A stretch of DNA of 64,000 nt from Micromussa lordhowensis. Taxonomy: Eukaryota; Cnidaria; Anthozoa; Scleractinia; Lobophylliidae. The notes under the pieces were generated by a model that saw nothing but the letters and a program-made list of their open reading frames with translations, was not told where the DNA came from and did no database searches. The position numbers and the translations under genes are program-made. The stretch is taken from contig OZ026596.1 in the NCBI GenBank assembly GCA_964020085.1, positions 8,327,739 through 8,391,738 of the forward strand. The letters are read 5' to 3'. Below, one piece after another: positions 42,186-52,111 of this stretch (positions are counted from its first letter, which is position 1; every line of letters starts with the position of its first letter).

Positions 42186-44225
42186 ATGGCCTACCATTTT
42201 TGCATAGACTTATCAAACGCCGAGAATGCACCTACGGTCACCGAAGGTGAAACCTGTATATACCATGTACAATTTCATGGCACTGGTCAAAATGACTACA
42301 AAGTTTATCGAGAAAAGCTGGAAAACACTTTACTAACAAAGTACCTGAGAAAAATCGAGGGGACAGACTTCAACCAGAAGCTAATAAAGTTGACATTTGA
42401 TATCAAGCCAGCCAACGAGACGAACAGCTTCTGCAAAAGCGTTCTAGAAAGAGGGATATTTTGTCGTCAAAGTTCGTTCTTCTTCCTTGGCCACTCGGAT
42501 GAACAGTTGAGGACAAAATCCTGCTACATGATGAGAGCCACACAGGAAGAAATTCACGAGCTTTTGGCGAAGTTTGGCGACTTTCTCGAAGAAAAGAACG
42601 TAGGAAGGCGGGCAAGCAATATTGCAATGCTTTTCTCGCCGCTAAACAAAGTCGTACCATTGGCTAAGAAGGAGTACGAAGTCCAGCCAGACATTACAGG
42701 TGGTATTACCAGAACGTACACTTTCACCGATGGATGTGGATTTATGTCTCCTGAATTCTCTTCCAAAGTACAGCGAATCTTCGAGCTTGATAATCAGCCG
42801 GCTAGCGCTGTCCAAATCCGCTATCGAGGCATCGAGGGTATGCTGGTACTCAAAGAAGATTTGAGAGATGTTAAAGTGCAATTCCACAGTTCAATGCAGA
42901 AGTTTGTCACCCCAGATGAGAACATGCCTGAAAATTTGAGCTTCGCTGATATCGTAGATTATTCCCGCCCTTACGTCAACGGATACCTCGACACTCGAAT
43001 GGTCATGCTTCTGGCTGACAGAGGAGTGTCCTCTCAGAACCTACACGACTTGCAGAAAGGCTACCATGAATTGTTAGAAGGCATGTGCAAAGAGACTGCC
43101 GAGTATTTCCTGCGCTTCAAAGGAGAATTCCGTCTTCTACAAGACATTCAAGAAAGAGGCATTGATAGCACCATAACGGAGCGCTTGAAAGGTCTGAGAA
43201 AACAAGAACTGGATGAGATGAAAAAAGCTGCATACACGAGGATTTTGGTTCCCGAGTCCCGAGTGGTGTTTGCCGTTTGCGATCCTTACAACAAGCTGAA
43301 GTACGGAGAATGCTACTTCAACCCCACCATGCCAGAGGATGAAGCAAAGGTCTTTGGTGCCGGCCAGAAGTTTGTGGTGACGCGAAGCCCATGTTACCAC
43401 CCCGGGGACCTTCGTGTGTTGAAAATGACGAAGGACAAAAAAGCGTACGAGAAACTAAGGGACTGTCTGGTGCTACCCATCGAAGGCCGACGCCCTCACG
43501 CGTTGGAATGTTTCGGTGGGGATATGGCTGGAAACAAGTTCTTTGTCAGCTGGGATAAAAATCTCATTCCAACTGAAAAAAAGACCCCTTGTGATTATTC
43601 GCCGACAGTGGCAGCTCAGTTACGCGAGGCGTCCACCAAATCAGTGTCAAAGGCATTGGAAAAATTCAGAAAGGACCACACGAACAAGGAATTGAAATCA
43701 CGAGAAGAAATGCTGGAGTATTTCGCCACATTCTCAGACACCATTCCTAGGATGATTGAAGGAGAATACATGAAATGTGCCACTGCCTTGTGCCCATCAT
43801 CAAGTGAATGCCGACAACTGAGCAAGTTGCTATACAAATCAGCAAGCTTAACTGAAGATGGTGGTAAGTTGCTAAAAGAGTTCGAACAAATGAAACCGTC
43901 GATTACAACAGCGTTATTCTCGGGTTCACCAAATGACCAAGACGTAGACGACGTAGATGAGTACTCAGACGAGGAAAGCCCAACCAGACCCACCCAGGAA
44001 AGTTCAAGACGATCGTCAACACGCTTAGCAAGATCGACAGGTTCGCTAAACGACGACGCCACACAAGACGCAGGTAAACATTGGAAAGCAAGGCGCCTAA
44101 CTATAACCGCCATGCCATTCCGACTGTCTAAAGAAAATTCAAGGCGATTACGTCGCGCAAGAAATGAGATCTGGAAGGACATTGACAAGAAAGCTAAAGA
44201 CTTTGTTGAAGGAATGCCCGTTTAG
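42186..44225 (+). CDS. RdRP-6: RNA-dependent RNA polymerase paralogue, catalytic motif DMAGN
   Basis: A 679-residue uninterrupted frame. Landmarks are FFLGHSDEQLRTKSCYMMRA, FTDGCGFMSPEF, IRYRGIEGMLVLKEDL, SMQKFVTP, VCDPYNKLKYGECYFNPT, SPCYHPGDLRVLKM and RPHALECFGG. The catalytic loop is D446-M-A448-G-N450, so two of three Asp are lost. Most of the N-terminal half is nearly identical to RdRP-4. A central block (42941-43014) and the C-terminal third match RdRP-5. A long Ser/Arg/Asp-rich tail (about 575-650) precedes the shared NEIWKDI motif. The ATG sits 13 bases after a TTAA transposon that separates it from the ancestral 3' splice site, so its leader and translation may be altered. Predicted to be polymerase-dead. 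Confidence 0.94.
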   Translation: MAYHFCIDLSNAENAPTVTEGETCIYHVQFHGTGQNDYKVYREKLENTLLTKYLRKIEGTDFNQKLIKLTFDIKPANETNSFCKSVLERGIFCRQSSFFFLGHSDEQLRTKSCYMMRATQEEIHELLAKFGDFLEEKNVGRRASNIAMLFSPLNKVVPLAKKEYEVQPDITGGITRTYTFTDGCGFMSPEFSSKVQRIFELDNQPASAVQIRYRGIEGMLVLKEDLRDVKVQFHSSMQKFVTPDENMPENLSFADIVDYSRPYVNGYLDTRMVMLLADRGVSSQNLHDLQKGYHELLEGMCKETAEYFLRFKGEFRLLQDIQERGIDSTITERLKGLRKQELDEMKKAAYTRILVPESRVVFAVCDPYNKLKYGECYFNPTMPEDEAKVFGAGQKFVVTRSPCYHPGDLRVLKMTKDKKAYEKLRDCLVLPIEGRRPHALECFGGDMAGNKFFVSWDKNLIPTEKKTPCDYSPTVAAQLREASTKSVSKALEKFRKDHTNKELKSREEMLEYFATFSDTIPRMIEGEYMKCATALCPSSSECRQLSKLLYKSASLTEDGGKLLKEFEQMKPSITTALFSGSPNDQDVDDVDEYSDEESPTRPTQESSRRSSTRLARSTGSLNDDATQDAGKHWKARRLTITAMPFRLSKENSRRLRRARNEIWKDIDKKAKDFVEGMPV

Positions 44226-46419
44226 TCTTCCAATCAGACAGGGGGCGGGGGTGGGGCGGAGGTATCCTTCTTTCCAGGGTACGGTTTTATTAGTTGCTTA
44301 GTTACTATGTCTCATTATTTAGCTGCGCTGTTAATTCAGCCCAGTGATGTTGTAGAGTATGAGGTGCTTTATTCAACACTAGTCCTTTTCTTTGTTGGTT
44401 CTCGTCAGGTTGTATTATAGTTGAGCAAAATAGGAGACATAAGTACAAGACATAAGAAACAAAGGTTCCAAAATAAGTTCAGAAAATAGCGTAGCAACAA
44501 GAAAATGGACAATTGTTTAACATATTCATAGCTTAAGTATTCATGGTTTGAGATCCGAAAAGCCATCAATCCCACTCTCCTCCGGAAAACTAAGGAGTCG
44601 CTGGGCTTTTTTCTTGGCTTTGTACATTAATTAACTGAAGATGACAGAGGTTTCTGTCGAAACATGTCTTGTAGACTTAAAAGTGTTGTCGTTTTCTTTA
44701 ATAGTTATGTAACATTCAAAATCATTTGCAAAAAAGGAATGGGTGTGTTACTGATCTCGTCGGTAATTTTTCGTAGACGATTCGACACACTGAAAGGGAA
44801 CGTCAACATAATCACAAAAGAAAAATAGAAGTTATTAGTTGAAGAGGCAGTGCTTAAGAGCCGGAGTAGTCTCTTTCTTACCTGTATGGGATGTTAGGCA
44901 GGAAAAACTCTTCCAACAAACACATTCCGCGTTGATGTAAGACGAGTTTGACACCATATGTATAGAAATTAGGGATTAATCAACTGTTATTCTTAGCTGA
45001 TGCGTATTGAAAATTTATTTGCGGCTGCCTGAACTCATGTATGATCAAAATAACATTGCCCGTGTTATCTTTGCGTGAAGTGTGAACAGGGATCAGGGCC
45101 GATTGTTTCGCCTGTTGGCATTTTAATCGTTAATTGCCCAAGTTCGTGGGCGTTGCCTTTATACTTTGAACGTTAGATTCAGTCGAATGTAAAATGGATA
45201 TCAGGGCAATAGACCACTTTCGATATATTAAACTTCAGCTTGGCAGCACGTTAGAGGTCATAAACAAAGGTAAATATTGAATGACCATGTTTACTCATTT
45301 CTTTTGTTTGTGTCATCTATGCCTCACTATCAAGCTGAATTTTAATATTTCGAGAGTAGAAATTAGCTTTATAATTTTATAATATCGTCAGCTCTTCGTG
45401 CTGATCTTTGCAAAGATTATGATATGCATACTTATGAAATAAAGACAAATGGAAGCCATTTAAATTGGGGTGGACCATTTGACATTTGAGAGGGGTGTAG
45501 GTGATATTTAAAAAAAACATATGGAATTTCTGGCGTTTGAGTGAATATGAATTGGCCGGAAATGAGATATTTCTGCGGCAAGAGAGCAGTGGGGACTGGG
45601 GCTAGCCCAGTCGAATGAGCATGTGCATGAGGGAGGGCTATATAAGAGATGAATATCACGTGAGATACCGTTCTAGGCCAACCTTATTTTATTTTTTATT
45701 TTCCTTTATTAGGGCATTTACTTCTAGTATATCGTCTCTTTTGTAGCTTCGTAGGATGGGCTATTTAGAGCTTCACCCATGGTTCCTACCCAAAAATTCC
45801 TAGTGCATGAAAGGGGTAAAAAGTTTATTGAAGTGTGTGCTCATTTATTGAAGGGGTAAAAAGTTCATTGAAAGAGGTCAAACCCTTGAACCTCATGGTC
45901 TCAATAAGAAAGATGAAACTTAGTACGTTTCTTTTGTATTAGCTTTCTATGTTTAGGTCACCTGTACTATTTATAGCTGCTCATTGCTACTTTTCAGGCT
46001 GTAACGTTTTACCATATTTTCAAATTTCAAATTTTTAAATTTTTACGTTACTTTTTTCATCGTTATTTATTACTTAGGCCTGTCTATCAAACTTTTGTTA
46101 CATTTATCTTTTCACTAGTTATATCTTATTTCCCATATTTTAAATTTGTAACGTTTAAAACTAGATTCATTCTCTGTTGCACCCTGAGGAAGGAAGGCCG
46201 TGCCTTCCGAAATATTGGAAAATATATCCCTATACTGTGTAATCAGCCTTGCTTATTCTCGTGTAAAAAGTTTATGCCTTTACCAATCACCCAGCCCCAG
46301 TTTTCCTACCCTTGTAATGAATAATTCAGTTATAAAATGGAGCCACTCAACTCATTTTGAAGGTTACGCATGGATTGAAGGATGTCTTTAGCAGGTTGTA
46401 CTGTTTCTATAGCACACAC
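44226..46419. other. intergenic between RdRP-6 and the MITE at 46420
   Basis: No gene is seen. 45208-45362 is a diverged member of the family at 57755 (TTTCGATATATTAAA near the left, TTTAATATTTCGAGA near the right). Two small hairpins of the form CTGAxGA-stem-GAAA occur at 44637 and 46183. Confidence 0.35.
45208..45362. mobile_element. probable MITE
   Basis: AGACCACTTTCGATATATTA and AATATTTCGAGAGTAG form loose inverted ends. AGCTTGG/CAAGCTG pair inside. The same ends are much cleaner at 57755-57918. Confidence 0.5.
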
Positions 46420-46835
46420 TTAAGGTGGGGCTTTACCTGAATTAAAGTGAAATTTGAGGAAGTTTAAAGAGAGATTGAAAGGGGGAGAAAAGGTTATGGA
46501 ACACCACCAGACAGTTGCCCGACCCCACAATGGCACTCGGGTTGTTAGGCAACTGTTTGGTGTGTATCTATCAATTTTTAACTTCAAACTCTAATTTTAA
46601 AACAACACCAAATCTTCAAAATTTCCTATTTCCATAAATTTTACTAATCCTTTGAGAAAAACTATCTGTCTCCAAATAAACCTAAAAATCACCAAAAAAT
46701 TTACAAAACGGCGCAAAACATAGATGTGTGTAATGAGTGAACAGATTCTTGATTGCTTGAAACGTAAACGAGATATTTGCATTAAGAACATAATACCAAG
46801 CCAAAATACGGCTTTCAGGTAAACCCCCGCCTTAA
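46420..46835. mobile_element. TTAA-flanked MITE, GGCGGGGGTA family (copy 4)
   Basis: Begins TTAAGGTGGGGCTTTACC and ends GGTAAACCCCCGCCTTAA. The interior is strongly similar to copy 2 (CACCACCAGACAGTTGCCCG, AGATATTTGCATTAA). Confidence 0.8.
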
Positions 46836-48486
46836 CCAAGGCACTTTATCAGTGACGCGTTACTGAGTGTTTGGATTCAATGTCACGCACCGGGGTCACG
46901 CCAGACTCTGGTGCCAACAGGTAGCCCGGCAAACGCCTCATCTTCATTTCGACTTTTTCCCCTACCCCCTCTCTTGAAGCAAAACTAGACCACTGGATAG
47001 TATGTAAATTATGAACAATAAACATTTTCAGAATCGGTGGACCATTTCCGGAAATAGGGAATTTAAAGGAAAGAAATGAAAGTTTTACCGTAATTGTCAT
47101 CATAAAAATTGACACGAATTTCTTAGACCGGCCAATAATCATGCTACAAAAACGAAACAATGTAGATATTAAACGAACTACTTAAAAGGATTTAACTTTG
47201 GAAAGAATTTTTGCGTACGTTCAAGCCATCCGTTTTGGTTTCATCACCCTGGACAGTCTTCGGGATTTTGTTTTTCTTTTCGACCTCCGCGTGACCAATT
47301 ATTGTGATGAATGGTTTTTTCTTTGAAGAAATTTTGCTCATCGTATAGAAAACGATTTGATATATTGCGACGTGCCGGCTACTTGTAGCTCAATAAAATG
47401 TGATATGTTTTCAATAATCTCGCTTGAGCGACCATCGCAAATGACCGCGTACCGGAAGAGTGTTGGGACCAAGCTTGAGTTCTCAGAAAATGACCGGAAG
47501 TTATGAGAAACTTCTGAGAAGGCATTAATAAGACGAGTCCAGTGTTTTGAAAAATCTTTCCATGGGGAATTTGTCTAAAAGCTAAATTAAAGACGAGCCA
47601 TTCATCGACGATTTAAGGTAGGTAAAAATAATTAATGTTACACTTTGTCTTTTGGATTTGTCAAGGATATGCGTGACTCGAAGTTTTTTAAAAATTCGTC
47701 AAGAAATTTATAGCGCTGGTTCGTCCGCCTATTGTCATATTTTTTCAGTCAAATTAAAAAAAATCCAGTTCGATAAATAGTGAACTCTCTGAGCTTTGAA
47801 AGTAAAGCATCAAGGTTTAGAAAACCTACGCGAATCCCTCGAATAGTCGTGTCAATCGTAAGGCAAAAGAAATGATCTGAAACCAGTGCCGTAGCTAGTA
47901 ACAGGCCAACCGAGGCACTTGCCTCGGTCATTTCTTTGGCTTTTGTTGTTTATAGTACCTAATACCTAGGAAGAGAACTCAACCATGGACTGATTGCCTC
48001 AGTCATAAGTTATTCATAGACGTTGCCTCAGTCAAAATTTTTTTCTGGCTACGGCCCTGGAAACAGCAAAATTAATTCCATTGACAGGAGAAGTGTACAA
48101 CCGGGTGTACAAATGAGCTTGCAAGTGAACTAAAGCTTACATATTAAATGGCGACTGATTTGCCTTGACTGAAAATTACTTACCAGAAAACATGGCTACC
48201 GGACGAAGGGTAGCGGACGACGGATCAATAACAACAACCAACCTTTTTGCCAGATTTACCCGGGATGAATGTTATTATATTTCGTGTACACAATTTTAAA
48301 GATCAAACGGCAATTTTCGTGAGAATAAATTAGCGTTAGTCTGTTACACTGGTGACGTCCAATTACAAGACAATACAGGAAAACCTTTATATTGAGCGAA
48401 CTAGTTTGATCGTACAGCCGACTACAATCAGTCAGTGCCTAGATATAGCGATATCTAGATTTATTGATAGCCGTTTGCCAGCTGAT
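46836..48486. other. intergenic, includes 47440-47640 duplicated segment
   Basis: No gene is seen. 47440-47640 shares TGAGTTCTCAGAAA and CCGGAAGTTA with 37930-38092 and ends in a donor-like TTTAAG|GTAGGT. It could be a 5' exon of RdRP-7, about 6.5 kb upstream, but this is only a guess. Confidence 0.35.
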
Positions 48487-48600
48487 GGTGATCTAATGAT
48501 TAGCGTACTGCATGGGACTCCGGATCAAGCGGTCTGGGTTCGAGCCCTGGCTGGGGTCTTTGTATTTATTTATTTATTTATTTATATACTATGTTTAAAC
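48487..48600 (+). mobile_element. tRNA-like SINE head fragment and ATTT microsatellite
   Basis: Contains a B-box-like GGGTTCGAGCCCTGG preceded by GACTCCGGATCAAGCGGTCT, similar to the head at 63501, followed by (TATT)n at 48559-48587. The TTTA run could instead be the (TAAA)n tail of the minus-strand LINE whose coding end lies at 51500-51802. Confidence 0.5.
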
Positions 48601-48700
48601 AGGCACACCTAATTCAGCAGTGCTGGTTTAAATAGAGGCCTGTATAGTACAATCACGTTAACACACTTCACAACAGGTTACAAGAAAAAGTATAGTTGTA

Positions 48701-51453
48701 TATGGTGGCCCATTAACGCCATAGCATTTTTAGCACTTTTTTTAAAACACTATTGTATTATTTTTCATTATTATTATTATTATTTTTTAATTCTCTATTC
48801 AATTAAGGAAATATATATTTTTTATTTTTATTTCAAACGGCTACATGGCCCATTGACGCCATAGCAAAAAAAAAAAAAAAAAAAAACCGCTTCATGGCCC
48901 ATTGACGCCATAGACCATAACCCTTTTCGGCCTCAATCTAATCCATCATGGCGTCTCGTGCAAGAAACGAGGACCTCGAGTTAAAAGACGATCTCGAACT
49001 GTACGTTCAGCGTAATTTGAGTCAATCAGAGATCTTAGATTTAATGAAAGTTCACTATCCCATATATGCGTGGAGTCTAAGGACTCTTTCACGACGGCTT
49101 CAACACTTCGGAATCAAGTTTATTAACTATGCGATAGACGTGGTCAGCATTTGATAAGCTTAATTCATTGTGGGAAAACGGCAAAGAATCTCTGTATTTT
49201 GTGAAGTGGACACGCTCAATATTCTTTGAACATGAAAATAGACATGTAAAAACAATAGAAAAGAAAAGGAAAAAAGTTTAATTTTCCATGGGGTAAGGAT
49301 CGAATTGGGGCCACCAGATTCCCGAGCAAGTCTCGTAACCACTATGCTATGATGTAGACGACTGTCCTCAAAGTGAACTTTTATTACAGTATATGTCATG
49401 TTCCCCTTCCACCCTGGTCACACATGAATGTGGACAAAGGTATAAACAAAACAACTGCTGCTTGTATTTCAAGGTAAGACAGGAAATCAAAAGCAAAACT
49501 GTTTGAAAAAAAATTCAGTCGTGACTTGAAGAGCTCTTTGATCTTGTATCTAAGATAAGGAGCTGAAACTAGCTTTTTTCTAGGACTCCTTTGGACAGCA
49601 CTGTTGGATTTAAGGGTTGAGCAGTTATGTGGCAAAATCCAAAAGTTGGCAAGTCTCATTTACTTGACAAGGTTGCAGTTACTTGGTTCTCAGATTTAGA
49701 AGGCTGACCATCAATGTTGATTCTTAAATAGCTGTGTATAAATTTTGTAGAATGTACAATTATTAATCCAAAAAATATAAGATAAACAAAGAGAATTGCT
49801 TTTCATATATTTTTTTTTATTTTAGAAAAAATGTATACCTTCCAATGATAGAAACTTGGAATCAATTAGAACATTTACAGTGAGATCTGAAAGCCATGTT
49901 GTATACTTCCTCTTATCCACCTTAACAAAAGTATGTAAAGTTTTAAGAGGGAAAAGCACAATGTGAACTGAATGTATTACAATAATGTAATACAATTAGG
50001 AAACTTTAGATGATGTTTTCCAAAAATCTAACACAACAATCTTTGACAAGTTATATTGTTAATAATAATTTGTTCAGTTTGTAAATACAACATGAAACCA
50101 AACTTATAGCCGGGCAGTGTAAGCACATAGATAGAAGCTGCACTGCAAGTGCTAGTGGGGTGCAAACATGAGAGTGTTTCAAAATATGGTCACTTGCATC
50201 AATCAAATTGAAAGCTTTAGCATCTTGCAGTAATTGTTGCAAACGTAACTACTCTAGAACTTATCAATAGCTTGAAAGGACAGGTTGCCAGTGCAGAAAC
50301 GAAAGGAGTTGTCATCAGGGTCTTTTAGCTCAGAGCTTGCCACTTCAGGGTCACACAGTGTGTAGTCTACCCCTTGCATATCTGTAACCATCAGTTGTTG
50401 TTGAGATTTGACATAAGTGTAGTGAACATATGTCTGAGCTTTATGGCTAATTTCACTGACATCATCAGGTGCCACACACATTTCTCCAGTGTTGTTGATG
50501 TACTTCTTGAATGTTCCTTCTAGATGCCTTTCTAGTGTCACATGTTCATTGTTCAAAGATGAGAAGTATACCTTATTGTAACTAAAGGTCTAACCAAATT
50601 CGAGAACTGGGACCTCCATAACCATATTCTGGGCAAAATTTCGGGCCAATGCATTCAGCTGCACTGACTTCCTTGTGTGGGCTTCAATTGATCCAAACAA
50701 CATCTCGATTCCCTGTTTTTCGCTTTCCTTGTATTTTTCAGCACATAGTTCCCTTTGCGTAGGCCAGCAATGGATTTTGCCATATAAGCTTCACGGAATG
50801 CCCCTTCTGCAAATGGTTTCCGCTGAAGGGAAATTTTGACTTCCACAGGATTCAGCCACTCCATGTTAGTCAAAGAAAACTCTTCCAGCTTGAGGGTTAC
50901 AATATCCACTTCAGGACCCGCAATGACTTAACCTAACTTCAGCATCTGACTTAGAGATATGGAAGGCACAACTGACGACTTCGCTACAGATACCGATTTC
51001 GGCGGGATGTGGGATGCTTTTTTTTAGGACTCCCTCTTAACGGCTCGCTTGTCATTGTCGTGAAAGAGTCCTTAGACTCCACGCATACATGGGATAGTGA
51101 ACTTTCATTAAATCTAAGATCTCTGATTGACTCAAATTACGCTGAACGTACAGTTCGAGATCGTCTTTTAACTCGAGGTCCTCGTTTCTTGCACGAGACG
51201 CCATGATGGATTAGATTGAGGCCGAAAAGGGTTATGGTCTATGGCGTCAATGGGCCATGAAGCGGTTTTTTTTTTTTTTTTTTTTTTTTGCTATGGCGTC
51301 AATGGGCCATGTAGCCGTTTGAAATAAAAATAAAAAATATATATTTCCTTAATTGAATAGAGAATTAAAAAAAATAATAATAATAATGAAAAATAATACA
51401 ATAGTGTTTTAAAAAAAGTGCTAAAAATGCTATGGCGTTAATGGGCCACCATA
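48701..51453. mobile_element. DNA transposon with about 395-bp TIRs and 6-bp target duplication
   Basis: The left end, 48701 TATGGTGGCCCATTAACGCC, is inverted at the right end, 51453. The match continues inward about 395 bases (48701-49095 and 51059-51453). GTTGTA flanks both sides (48695-48700 and 51454-51459), a likely target duplication. Each TIR includes the first codons of an open frame starting MASRARNEDLELKDD (48948 + and about 51203 -). From memory this resembles the N-terminal helix-turn-helix of an integrase-core transposase found in aquatic animals. No catalytic domain is present. The interior holds a broken alpha-kinase and a small tRNA-like fragment (49295-49350, minus). Confidence 0.8.
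50254..50909 (-). pseudogene. alpha-kinase domain, frameshifted, inside the transposon
   Basis: The N-lobe reads PFAEGAFREAYMAK and GNYVLK, as in alpha-kinases (eEF2K, TRPM7 and VWKA type). The second part carries FKKYINNTGEMC, the metal/substrate motif VTDMQGVDYTLCDPEV and the Gly-rich FRFCTGNLSFQAIDKF. The two parts are in different frames. A one-base shift lies near 50735, and an in-frame stop occurs at about 50594. The Cys-rich zinc site normally following the Gly-rich loop is not seen. There is no obvious start region or neighbouring domain. This is a captured, decayed copy of a host or transposon-borne kinase. Confidence 0.75.
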
Positions 51454-51499
51454 GTTGTATGAGAGAAAAAAAAAAAAAAAAAAAAGAATAAAAGACTAA

Positions 51500-51802
51500 T
51501 TACAAATAACAGAGATAGTTTTTCAGTTTCGTTTTGAAAGAAGGAAGGGAGAGCTCATTCCTTATGGATGATGGTAGAGAGTTCCACTCCTTGGCCCCGT
51601 GGTACTTGAAAGATGATTGAAACTTTGATGTTTTTGCCACGGGTAGACGGATAAGATCTTTATATCGTGTGTCATGGGAGTGGAACTCTCGCGAAAAGGT
51701 AAACTGATTGAGCAAGTAAGCTGGCGCAAGGCCATTTATGCATTTGAAAACCTGAAGACACGTCTGATATTTCCTTCTTGCTTCTAAGTTTGTGTTCTTC
51801 AC
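51500..51802 (-). pseudogene. 3' coding end of a non-LTR retrotransposon
   Basis: A 100-residue frame with the block VFKCINGLAPAYLLNQF, then HDTRYKDLIRLP and KEWNSLPSSIR. This is the typical extreme C-terminus of CR1/L2/Jockey-like reverse transcriptase proteins. The upstream RT and endonuclease domains are absent because of 5' truncation. The presumed 3' UTR continues across the transposon insertion at 48701-51453, toward a possible (TAAA)n tail near 48560. Confidence 0.7.
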
Positions 51803-51867
51803 AGCATTTCTCGTTCTCCCAAACTTTCACTCGAGTTTCTATCGAGTTATAGAAACACGAGTGAAAG

Positions 51868-51898
<31 letters not shown>

Positions 51899-52111
51899 GA
51901 GCCGCAGGCGAGTGTTTCCACACTCTTGAGAAAATACCCGGCGACGAAGAAAAAGAAAAACAACTTCTTTACTTTGATCATCAAAATGTAAATTCTCTTT
52001 GTTCGCGCCATCATTACGTCAACAGCTCTTGTTAGTTCTGTGTTTCTATAGAGTTATAGAAACACGGTTTTAAACCAATCAGCGTGCGTATTTGCTTTGG
52101 GTTATTTTCTA
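51803..52111. repeat. palindrome-rich repeat, copy 2 (inverted relative to 17641)
   Basis: Contains GTTTCTATCGAGTTATAGAAAC, GAGTGAAAGTTTGGGAGAAC on both arms, and ends with TGCTTTGGGTTATTTTCTAA, matching 17641-18018 in reverse complement. Confidence 0.7.
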
